Shown: positions 23,741 to 31,551 of the stretch, in pieces
How positions within the stretch are numbered: position 1 is the stretch's first letter
Layout: the number at the start of each line of letters is the position of its first letter
Source of the DNA: Flavobacterium psychrophilum
Lineage (GTDB): Bacteria; Bacteroidota; Bacteroidia; Flavobacteriales; Flavobacteriaceae
NCBI GenBank assembly: GCA_945878515.1
Contig: CAMCTL010000021.1
Span: 1-31,551 of the forward strand
DNA: 31,551 nucleotides
Reading direction: 5' to 3'
Position numbers and translations under genes: made by a program
Notes under the pieces: model-generated
What the model was told of the DNA's origin: nothing
What the model saw: only the letters and a program-made list of their open reading frames with translations
Database searches by the model: none

Positions 23741-24322
23741 ATGATAGCACATTTGCAAGGGGAATTAGTAGAAAAATCGGCAACTCAAGTAGTAATTGAT
23801 TGTGGTGGAGTTGGGTATGAAGTTAATATTTCATTACATACATATTCATTACTTCCAGCAACTGATTTTGTTAAATTATTCATACATCTTCAAATCAAAG
23901 AGGACTCACACACCCTATTTGGGTTTATAGAAAAATCAGAAAGGGAAATATTCAAATTGTTGTTGTCGGTTTCGGGAATTGGCGCCAGTATTGCACGTAC
24001 AATGCTTTCCTCATTAGATCCTAAACAAATTACAAATGCAATAGCCTCTGGTGATTTAGTTACTATTCAATCCATAAAAGGAATAGGAAGCAAAACAGCG
24101 CAAAGAGTGATACTCGATTTGAAAGATAAAGTATTAAAATTATATGATTTAGACGAAGTTTCGATGTCGCAAAGCAATACAAACAGAGATGAAGCGTTAT
24201 CTGCTTTGGAGGTTCTAGGTTTTGTTAGAAAAACTTCAGAACGAGTTGTCGAAAAAATAATTAAAGATGTTCCAGATAGTTCAGTCGAATATATTATCAA
24301 ACAGGCTTTAAAAAACTTATAA
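23741..24322 (+). CDS. ruvA: Holliday junction DNA helicase subunit RuvA
   Basis: RuvA binds four-way DNA junctions and loads the RuvB motor for branch migration during recombination repair. The 193-residue protein has the usual length and three domains. The OB fold is at 1-62 (MIAHLQGELVEKSATQVVID, VGYEVNISLHTYSLLP). Two helix-hairpin-helix motifs follow: SVSGIGASIARTML (about 76-89) and SIKGIGSKTAQRVILDL (about 111-127). The C-terminal RuvB-interacting helical domain is at about 147-193 (DEALSALEVLGF). The sprA frame begins 3 nt after its stop in the same reading frame, so read-through or coupled translation is conceivable. The neighbour order ruvA-sprA is known from Flavobacterium. Confidence 0.96.
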   Translation: MIAHLQGELVEKSATQVVIDCGGVGYEVNISLHTYSLLPATDFVKLFIHLQIKEDSHTLFGFIEKSEREIFKLLLSVSGIGASIARTMLSSLDPKQITNAIASGDLVTIQSIKGIGSKTAQRVILDLKDKVLKLYDLDEVSMSQSNTNRDEALSALEVLGFVRKTSERVVEKIIKDVPDSSVEYIIKQALKNL

Positions 24323-24358
24323 AAGTTGAATTTATACTATTTTAAAATAGACTCAAAA

Positions 24359-27300
24359 GTGTATAAAATCTGGACATTTTTATTGCTATTATTTAGTGGT
24401 TTTACAGTTCATGCTCAGGTGAATACCAAAATTCAGGATACAACAATTACTGGATATTCAACAGGGAAAATAGATATTAAAGACCCAAAAAGTGTTGTGT
24501 CTGCATATACTTACGACCCTGTTACGGAAATGTACATTTTATCAAAAACTATTGGTGATTTTCGCGCTGATTATCCAGCCATTTTATCCCCAAAAGAATA
24601 TGAAAATAGACTGCGTAAAGAATCTATGCGCCGCTATTTTAAAGATAAATTGGATGCTATTGATGGAAAAAAAGGTGCTGATAGTCTGGCCAGAAAAGAC
24701 TTATTACCCCGATATTATGTTAAATCTGGACTTTTTGAATCTATTTTTGGGAGCAATACCATTGACATAAAACCAACAGGTTCAGTTGAAATAGATTTTG
24801 GACTTCGATATACAAAACAAGACAATCCCGCATTTTCAGCAAGAAACCGATCAGCGACCTCTTTTGATTTTAACCAAAGAATCAGTATGAGTTTGATGGG
24901 GAAAGTAGGAACCAGGCTAAATGCCAATATCAATTATGACACCCAGTCCACGTTTTCTTTCCAAAACTTAATCAAGCTCGAGTACACGCCAACTGAGGAT
25001 GATATCATTAAATCCATTGAAGTCGGAAACGTAAATATGCCCTTGAATAGTTCTTTGATAAAAGGTGCTCAAAGCCTTTTTGGTGTAAAAACAAAATTGC
25101 AATTTGGCAAAACAACCATAACCGGAGTTTTCTCAGAGCAAAAATCTCAGACCAAAACTGTAGTGGCCGAGGGCGGTGGAACGATTCAAGACTTCGAAAT
25201 GTTTGCATTGGATTATGACAGTGACAGACACTTTTTCCTGTCGCAATATTTTAGAAACAATTACGATAGAGCCTTAGAAAAGTATCCATTTATCAATAGT
25301 AGAGTTCAAATTACAAGATTGGAAGTTTGGGTTACCAATAAACAAAACAGGGTTACAACCACAAATAATAACTTAAGAAATATTATTGCACTACAGGATT
25401 TAGGCGAAGCACAAAGTTCAAAAACGGCTGATAATGAAGTAGTAGGTACAAACACAAGTGATTATCCCGGATTCTTTTTAAAAGGAATTGATACGCCTCC
25501 GGATAACTCAAATAACTTTTATGACCCTAATAAAATCACAACCACACCAACGTATCCTGTCCCAGCAAATGGAGGAATATTAAATTCTAATATTAGAGAA
25601 ATTGCTACCTCAAGTTTAGGATTTAACATCCCAAGTACAACTAATCCAATTAAAGATAAAAACATCACCGAGGGAAAGGACTACTCAAAGCTAGAAAATG
25701 CTAGGAAACTAACCGCAAACGAATATACTTTCAATGCGCAATTGGGCTACATTTCTTTGCAACAAAGACTTGCTAATGACGAAGTTCTAGCTGTGGCTTA
25801 TGAATATACAGTTGGAGAAAATGTCTATCAAGTTGGAGAGTTTGGTAACGATGGCGTCGATGCTACAGTTGTTACAGGGACTACGCCTTCCGATCAAGCG
25901 GTTATTTCTCAATGTTTGATTTTAAAAATGCTTAAAAGCAATTTAACAAGCGTTGACCGAAAAATTTCCGCCGAGGGGGTTGTTCCAGAAATCAGAGTTG
26001 CCACTCCAGTTTGGAATTTGATGATGAAGAATATTTATCAAATTCCAGGAGCCTATCAGTTGAAACAAGAAAATTTTAAATTCAATATACTCTACGCTGA
26101 TCCTTCTCCAATAAATTACATTACAGAAGTTTCTGGAAGCGATTTCCCTGATAAAAACAATCCAAATTTATCTCCTCCAAAACCTTACACAGTTACAAGC
26201 ACACCGTTGCTAAAAGTTTTTGATTTAGACAAACTGAACTTCAATAATGACCCACAGGAAGGAGGCGATGGTTTTTTTGATTTTATGCAAGGATTAACAA
26301 TTGATGCTCAAAATGGTAGAATAATTTTTACCACCAAAGAACCTTTTGGCGAATTATTGTTTGAGAAATTAAGAACCAATCCAACGGAACAATATAAGGG
26401 TAATCCAAACAGTAGTTTAGATTTTAATCCAAATCAAAAAAAATATGTATTCCGAAATATGTATGCAAATACGCAAGCTGGCGCGTTGCAAGATGGTGAA
26501 AAAAATAAATTTTTATTAAGAGGTAAATACAAATCTACTGGCGGAGACGGAATTCCAATTGGAGCTTTCAATGTGCCACGAGGATCAGTAATTGTTACGG
26601 CTGGCGGTAGGGTTTTATCAGAAGGAATCGATTATAGCGTGAATTATCAGCTTGGAAAAGTTCAAATCTTAGACCCATCACTACAAGCTTCAAATACGCC
26701 AATCAGTGTTACATTAGAAAATAATTCAATTTTTGGTCAACAGACAAGACGGTTTTTCGGGTTTAATGCCGAACATAAAATTTCTGATAAATTTTTACTT
26801 GGGGCTACCTTTTTAAAACTAAACGAAAGGCCACTAACCCAAAAATCAAGCTTTGGACAAGAAACTGTAAACAACACTATATTTGGTTTTAACGGTAATT
26901 ATTCCGCCGAAATTCCTTTATTCACGCGCTTGGTCAATAAATTGCCCTATTTAGATACCGATGTCCCTTCCAACCTTTCTGTAAGAGGTGAGATTGCATT
27001 TTTAAAACCACAAGATCCTAAAGGAAATAGTTTTCAGGGAGAATCTACCATTTATGTGGACGATTTCGAAGGATCACAATCTACAATTGATATGCGTTCG
27101 CCATTTGCTTGGAAATTGTCTTCAACACCTTTGAAAGATTCTAATAATCTTTACGATTTTAATGCCGATGCGAACGATTTGAGTTATGGATACAAAAGAG
27201 CCAAAATATCTTGGTACAGTATTGACCCTTTATTTTACACCCAAAAACCAGCGGGAATTTCAAATGAGGATTTGTCGCTCAATACCACAAGAAGAATTTT

Positions 27301-30300
27301 TAGCGAAGAGTTATATCCACTTACAGACATTGCACAAGGACAAACACAAGTAATAAATACATTTGATATCACCTATTATCCAACAGAAAGAGGTCCTTAT
27401 AACAATGGTTTAAATGTTGGAAACAGTCCTAAAGAAAATTTTGGAGGCATAATGCGTTCCTTGAATTCAACCAATTTTGAACAAGGAAATGTCGAGTACA
27501 TTCAGTTTTGGGTTTTAGATCCTTATGTAGGAGCAGGTAAAATTTCAGGAAACAATACAGGAAAAATTTATTTCAATTTAGGAGAAATCTCCGAAGATAT
27601 CTTGAAAGATGGAAGAAAACAATATGAAAATGGTTTGGGTGCAGATCAAGCAAAAGTAAAACCACAACCCATTTGGGGAGACGTTCCCGCATCACAATCA
27701 TTAATCTATGCCTTTGATGCTAATGCAGCCAATAGAACCAATCAAGATTTGGGCTTGGATGGTTTGAAAGGCGCAAATGAAGGAGCCATTTATAATAATT
27801 ATGCTTCACAACCAGATCCAGCTGCGGATGATTACAAATATTACTTGAATACTAATGGAGGAATTATAGATCGTTATAGGGATTACAACGGGCTGGAAGG
27901 AAACTCAGCCGTAGATATTAATGATGTTAATAGAGCATCTTCGGCTGATCCTGATGTAGAAGACATCAACAGAGATAATACCATGAATACAATCGATGCT
28001 TATTATCAATATGTTGTTAATATTAATCCAGGTATGGCTGTTGGCAAAAATTACATTACTGATGTTAGAAACACTACCGCTCCGTTGGATAACGGACAAA
28101 CGACCGAAGCAAGATGGATTCAATTTAAAATCCCAATTTCTATACCAGACAAGACCATTGGTAACATAACCGATTTTAGATCCATTCGTTTTATGAGAAT
28201 GTTTATGACTGGTTTTAGCGATGCAGTTACGGTTCGTTTTGGTGCTTTAGATTTAGTAAGAGGAGATTGGAGACGATATACAAACACTTTTGATCCAAAT
28301 GACACTAACCAAGTAGATGATAAAACAAATTTAGATATTCTGGCTGTAAATCTTCAAGAAAATAATAACAGATGCCCAATAAATTATGTAGTGCCGCCTG
28401 GAGTGCAACAAGAACAATTATTTAGTGGCAATACAGTTATCAATCAAAATGAACAATCATTATCGCTTAGAGTTTCGGGTAATGGATTAGAACCGCAAGA
28501 TTCTAGAGCAGTTTTTAAGAACGTAAGTGTCGATATGCGACAGTTTAATAAATTGAAAATGTTTTTACACGCAGAATCTTTGCCAAATGAAATTGCGCTA
28601 AGTGATGACCAAATGGTTGGGTTTATACGTTTTGGAAATGATTTTACTCAGAATTTTTACCAAATAGAAACACCTTTAAAGGTAACTTTGCCGAGTTCAA
28701 ATTGTGCTGAATTGAGTGCTGAAACGGTCTGGCCAACCGAAAATGAAATAGATTTATCCCTAGCATTATTGACACAACTGAAAATTGAGGCAATGAATAT
28801 CGATCCAAGTACTTTGCCAGCGGATGGAATTTATTATAAAAACGAAGACGAACTCGATTCGTCATTATCAGGAAAAACCAACAAATTAAGATTAGGAATT
28901 AAAGGAAATCCTAATTTTGGTCTAGTTCGAAATTTGATGTTAGGAGTAAAAAGTAATGTTACCAATTCAAATCAAAATCAAAGAACCAGTGCAAATGAAA
29001 AGATTAAAGGAGAAGTTTGGTTTGACGAACTTCGAGTTTCAGACATGGACAATAGTGGAGGTATGGCTGCTGTTCTAAATATTGACACCAATTTTGCTGA
29101 TTTTGCAACAATTTCGGCAACAGGAAGAAAAAGCACAATTGGTTTCGGAGGTATTGAACAACGTCCAAACGAAAGAAGTCGCGAGGATGGACAGCAATAT
29201 AATATCGTTACTAATTTAAGTTTAGGAAAATTGCTACCGCCAAAATGGAAAATAAATCTTCCCTTTAACTATTCAGTTGGAGAAGAAATAATTACTCCTG
29301 AATACGACCCATTTAATGAAGATATTAAGCTGAAACAGTTAATAGAAAAAACAACTGATGAGGCCAAAAAAAATAATATCAGAAACAGAGCAATAGATTA
29401 TACAAAAAGAACTAGTATTAACTTTATTGGAGTTAAAAAAGATAGAAATCCAGAACAAAAACAGCGCATATATGACATAGAAAACTTAACCTTTTCGCAG
29501 TCTTATAATGAAGTTAAGCAACACGATTATGAAATCGAGGAATTTAAAAATCAGGAGTCTAACACCGCACTAAATTATGCATTTAGTTTTCAACCAAAAC
29601 CCATTGAACCATTTAAAAAATCAAAGTTCACAAAAAAAAGCTCCTATTGGAAGGCTTTAAGCGATTTCAATTTCAACTATTTGCCATCGAGTATCAATTT
29701 CAATACCAATATCATCCGTCAGTACAATCGCCAACAATTTAGACAAGTGGAAGTAGAAGGAATTGGATTAGATCCGTTGTATCGAAGAAATTATGCATTC
29801 AATTATAATTACGGATTTAATTACAACTTGACTAAAAACTTGAAATTCAATTACACTGCATCGTCCGCTAACATTGTAAAAAATTATCTGGATGAAAATA
29901 ATGTTTCTATGGATCATTTGTCTATTTGGGATAGTTATTTAAATGTTGGTCAAGCAAATCAACACAACCAACAATTGGTAATGAATTATGAAATTCCAAT
30001 AGACAAATTGCCAATATTTAGTTTTATAAAAGCAAATTATTCCTATACTGGCGATTACAGTTGGCAGCGCGCCTCTGTTGCATTATCTAATATAGAAATC
30101 GATGGCAAAAATTACAATTTAGGAAACACCATTCAAAACGCCATTTCTCATAATTTAAATGCGAACATGAATATGGATTCATTTTATAAATATATAGGAC
30201 TAACAAAAAAATCTGAATCAACACCAAAACCAAAATCCACTGCCCCAAAACCAGGAGAAAAATTAACTAAAAGTAATGTTTCAACTCCAAGTAAAAACAA

Positions 30301-31551
30301 TTTCCTAGATGGCGTAATAGGAGTTTTGACCAGTGTAAAAACCATTCAAGCAACTTACACAAAAAATAGCGGCACAGTCCTACCTGGATATACACCAGGT
30401 GTCGGATTCTTTGGGTCTTCAAAACCAACAATAGGTTTTATTTTTGGAAGTCAAGAAGATGTAAGATATGAAGCTGCTAAAAATGGTTGGCTTACTTCTT
30501 ATCAAGAGTTTAATCAAAATTTCACACAAGTAACAAATGAAGTATTCAAGTCAACGGTTAATATCGATTTATTACCTGATTTAAAAATTGATTTGTCATT
30601 AGATCGCTCCTATTCTGAAAATTTTTCAGAACAATATGATGTTTCTGACAAAGATTTGGATGGAGATTTAGATTATAATCAAAGATCGCCATATAATACC
30701 GGAATGTTTTCTATCTCAACATTATTAGTCAAGACTGCTTTTTCGGCCAGCGACGAAAGCGCATCTGTTACTTTTGACGATTTTAGGACAAATAGATTAA
30801 TAATAGCCAATAGATTAGCCATCGAAAAAGGAATTGACATAAACAATCCTGCCAATATAGACAAAGACGGTTTCCCGAAAGGGTTTGGAAAAAATAGTCA
30901 GGCAGTATTGTTGCCGGCTTTCTTAGCATCCTACTCTGGCGCAGATGTTTCTAGCACTTCTTTAGGGATTTTTAAAAGTTTTCCAATTCCAAATTGGTCG
31001 TTAAAGTATAATGGTTTGATGCGTTTGGATTTCTTCAAGAATAAATTTAAACGATTTTCGATTCAGCAAAATTACAGAGCGTCATATACAATAAATGCTT
31101 TCAGGTCTAATTTTGAATTCGACAAAAACCCAAATGGTGTAGATGCTAGCGGAAATTTTCATAATAAAACCATAATGTCCAATGTCAATTTAGTAGAACA
31201 ATTTAATCCACTAGTGCGAATGGATTTTGAATTAAAAAATTCATTAAAAATATTAACCGAAGTCAAAAAAGACAGAGCATTATCGATGAGTTTTGACAAC
31301 AATTTATTGACGGAAGTCAAAGGACTTGAATATGTAGTAGGATTGGGATACCGAATAAAAGATGTGGTTTTTTCATCGAAACTAGCTGATAATTCTACCG
31401 GTATTATAAAAAGTGATGTGATAATTAAAGCTGATTTTTCGTATCGAAATAATAAAACTATTGTAAGATATTTAGATTATGACAACAATCAACTGGCTGC
31501 GGGTCAAAATATTTGGTCATTGAAGTTAACCGCTGACTATTCATTTAGCAA
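24359..31551 (+). CDS. sprA: Type 9 secretion/gliding motility protein SprA, truncated by the window end
   Basis: SprA is the giant outer-membrane translocon of the type 9 secretion system, needed for gliding and secretion of adhesins and enzymes. The frame runs unbroken for about 2,397 codons to the right edge; I followed it over most of its length and saw no stop. Known SprA proteins are about 2,400 residues, so only a few dozen residues are missing. The signal peptide is YKIWTFLLLLFSGFTVHA, cut before QVN. Recognisable stretches include GSVEIDFGLRYTKQDNPA, NINYDTQSTFSFQNLIKLEY, GESTIYVDDFEGSQSTIDMR, DINRDNTMNTIDAYYQY and GEVWFDELRVSDMDN. There is no ATG before the signal peptide. I chose GTG 24359; TTG 24326 is the alternative. 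Confidence 0.93.
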   Translation, partial: MYKIWTFLLLLFSGFTVHAQVNTKIQDTTITGYSTGKIDIKDPKSVVSAYTYDPVTEMYILSKTIGDFRADYPAILSPKEYENRLRKESMRRYFKDKLDAIDGKKGADSLARKDLLPRYYVKSGLFESIFGSNTIDIKPTGSVEIDFGLRYTKQDNPAFSARNRSATSFDFNQRISMSLMGKVGTRLNANINYDTQSTFSFQNLIKLEYTPTEDDIIKSIEVGNVNMPLNSSLIKGAQSLFGVKTKLQFGKTTITGVFSEQKSQTKTVVAEGGGTIQDFEMFALDYDSDRHFFLSQYFRNNYDRALEKYPFINSRVQITRLEVWVTNKQNRVTTTNNNLRNIIALQDLGEAQSSKTADNEVVGTNTSDYPGFFLKGIDTPPDNSNNFYDPNKITTTPTYPVPANGGILNSNIREIATSSLGFNIPSTTNPIKDKNITEGKDYSKLENARKLTANEYTFNAQLGYISLQQRLANDEVLAVAYEYTVGENVYQVGEFGNDGVDATVVTGTTPSDQAVISQCLILKMLKSNLTSVDRKISAEGVVPEIRVATPVWNLMMKNIYQIPGAYQLKQENFKFNILYADPSPINYITEVSGSDFPDKNNPNLSPPKPYTVTSTPLLKVFDLDKLNFNNDPQEGGDGFFDFMQGLTIDAQNGRIIFTTKEPFGELLFEKLRTNPTEQYKGNPNSSLDFNPNQKKYVFRNMYANTQAGALQDGEKNKFLLRGKYKSTGGDGIPIGAFNVPRGSVIVTAGGRVLSEGIDYSVNYQLGKVQILDPSLQASNTPISVTLENNSIFGQQTRRFFGFNAEHKISDKFLLGATFLKLNERPLTQKSSFGQETVNNTIFGFNGNYSAEIPLFTRLVNKLPYLDTDVPSNLSVRGEIAFLKPQDPKGNSFQGESTIYVDDFEGSQSTIDMRSPFAWKLSSTPLKDSNNLYDFNADANDLSYGYKRAKISWYSIDPLFYTQKPAGISNEDLSLNTTRRIFSEELYPLTDIAQGQTQVINTFDITYYPTERGPYNNGLNVGNSPKENFGGIMRSLNSTNFEQGNVEYIQFWVLDPYVGAGKISGNNTGKIYFNLGEISEDILKDGRKQYENGLGADQAKVKPQPIWGDVPASQSLIYAFDANAANRTNQDLGLDGLKGANEGAIYNNYASQPDPAADDYKYYLNTNGGIIDRYRDYNGLEGNSAVDINDVNRASSADPDVEDINRDNTMNTIDAYYQYVVNINPGMAVGKNYITDVRNTTAPLDNGQTTEARWIQFKIPISIPDKTIGNITDFRSIRFMRMFMTGFSDAVTVRFGALDLVRGDWRRYTNTFDPNDTNQVDDKTNLDILAVNLQENNNRCPINYVVPPGVQQEQLFSGNTVINQNEQSLSLRVSGNGLEPQDSRAVFKNVSVDMRQFNKLKMFLHAESLPNEIALSDDQMVGFIRFGNDFTQNFYQIETPLKVTLPSSNCAELSAETVWPTENEIDLSLALLTQLKIEAMNIDPSTLPADGIYYKNEDELDSSLSGKTNKLRLGIKGNPNFGLVRNLMLGVKSNVTNSNQNQRTSANEKIKGEVWFDELRVSDMDNSGGMAAVLNIDTNFADFATISATGRKSTIGFGGIEQRPNERSREDGQQYNIVTNLSLGKLLPPKWKINLPFNYSVGEEIITPEYDPFNEDIKLKQLIEKTTDEAKKNNIRNRAIDYTKRTSINFIGVKKDRNPEQKQRIYDIENLTFSQSYNEVKQHDYEIEEFKNQESNTALNYAFSFQPKPIEPFKKSKFTKKSSYWKALSDFNFNYLPSSINFNTNIIRQYNRQQFRQVEVEGIGLDPLYRRNYAFNYNYGFNYNLTKNLKFNYTASSANIVKNYLDENNVSMDHLSIWDSYLNVGQANQHNQQLVMNYEIPIDKLPIFSFIKANYSYTGDYSWQRASVALSNIEIDGKNYNLGNTIQNAISHNLNANMNMDSFYKYIGLTKKSESTPKPKSTAPKPGEKLTKSNVSTPSKNNFLDGVIGVLTSVKTIQATYTKNSGTVLPGYTPGVGFFGSSKPTIGFIFGSQEDVRYEAAKNGWLTSYQEFNQNFTQVTNEVFKSTVNIDLLPDLKIDLSLDRSYSENFSEQYDVSDKDLDGDLDYNQRSPYNTGMFSISTLLVKTAFSASDESASVTFDDFRTNRLIIANRLAIEKGIDINNPANIDKDGFPKGFGKNSQAVLLPAFLASYSGADVSSTSLGIFKSFPIPNWSLKYNGLMRLDFFKNKFKRFSIQQNYRASYTINAFRSNFEFDKNPNGVDASGNFHNKTIMSNVNLVEQFNPLVRMDFELKNSLKILTEVKKDRALSMSFDNNLLTEVKGLEYVVGLGYRIKDVVFSSKLADNSTGIIKSDVIIKADFSYRNNKTIVRYLDYDNNQLAAGQNIWSLKLTADYSFS

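Noticed and set aside
24492..24770. A 92-codon frame at the start of sprA in another phase.
   Set aside because: The sprA frame is continuous here and matches known SprA motifs; the alternative has no recognisable features.
27901..28010. Asp/Asn-rich segment of SprA as a novel calcium-binding domain.
   Set aside because: Similar DINxDNT stretches belong to SprA proteins I know of, so it is a family trait and not a new insertion.

Overview
The window is a low-GC chromosomal segment that fits the genus Flavobacterium or a very close relative (Bacteroidota, Flavobacteriia). Four things point there: promoter cores of the Bacteroidota type (TAnnTTTG, once with TTTG exactly 19 nt upstream), starts preceded by A-rich sequence rather than Shine-Dalgarno motifs, the gene order ruvA-sprA, and lineage-typical families (class II HMG-CoA reductase with a GYDIA-type GHMP kinase, a long DPP-IV peptidase with POT carriers, the type 9 secretion protein SprA).

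Layout. 1-~160: tail of an ISL3-like transposase gene. 187-353: tRNA-Phe on the minus strand with promoter and terminator. 405-3192: coaX, an outer-membrane protein, lptC and a small membrane protein, all plus strand. 3193-3635: gene-free, with a nested palindromic repeat. 3636-5735: PpiD/SurA-like periplasmic chaperone with a clear terminator. 8642-5824 (minus): antitoxin, ParE/RelE-like toxin, HMG-CoA reductase, GHMP kinase, arranged like one operon. 8789-15798 (plus): DPP-IV, an ORF6N-domain protein, two POT peptide transporters and a secreted thioredoxin-fold protein, tightly spaced; the terminator lies inside the 3' end of the convergent comEC. 15804-17840 (minus): ComEC. 17841-18431: AT-rich gene-free region. 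18432-20468: transketolase. 20790-21224: CBS-pair protein. 21370-23658: malic enzyme/phosphotransacetylase hybrid. 23741-24322: ruvA. 24359 (or 24326) to the right edge: sprA, intact but cut by the window shortly before its expected end.

Functional themes are envelope biogenesis (LptC, PpiD, SprA), oligopeptide use (DPP-IV releases dipeptides, POT carriers import them), the mevalonate route to isoprenoids, and central carbon metabolism. Most of the window is ordinary core chromosome. No CRISPR array, prophage or obvious defence island is visible. The least ordinary items are a toxin-antitoxin pair placed directly upstream of the mevalonate genes, an ORF6N gene carrying a tandem palindrome inside the peptide operon, a ~100-bp nested palindrome, a POT transporter with a large insertion between TM7 and TM8, and a terminator embedded in comEC coding sequence.
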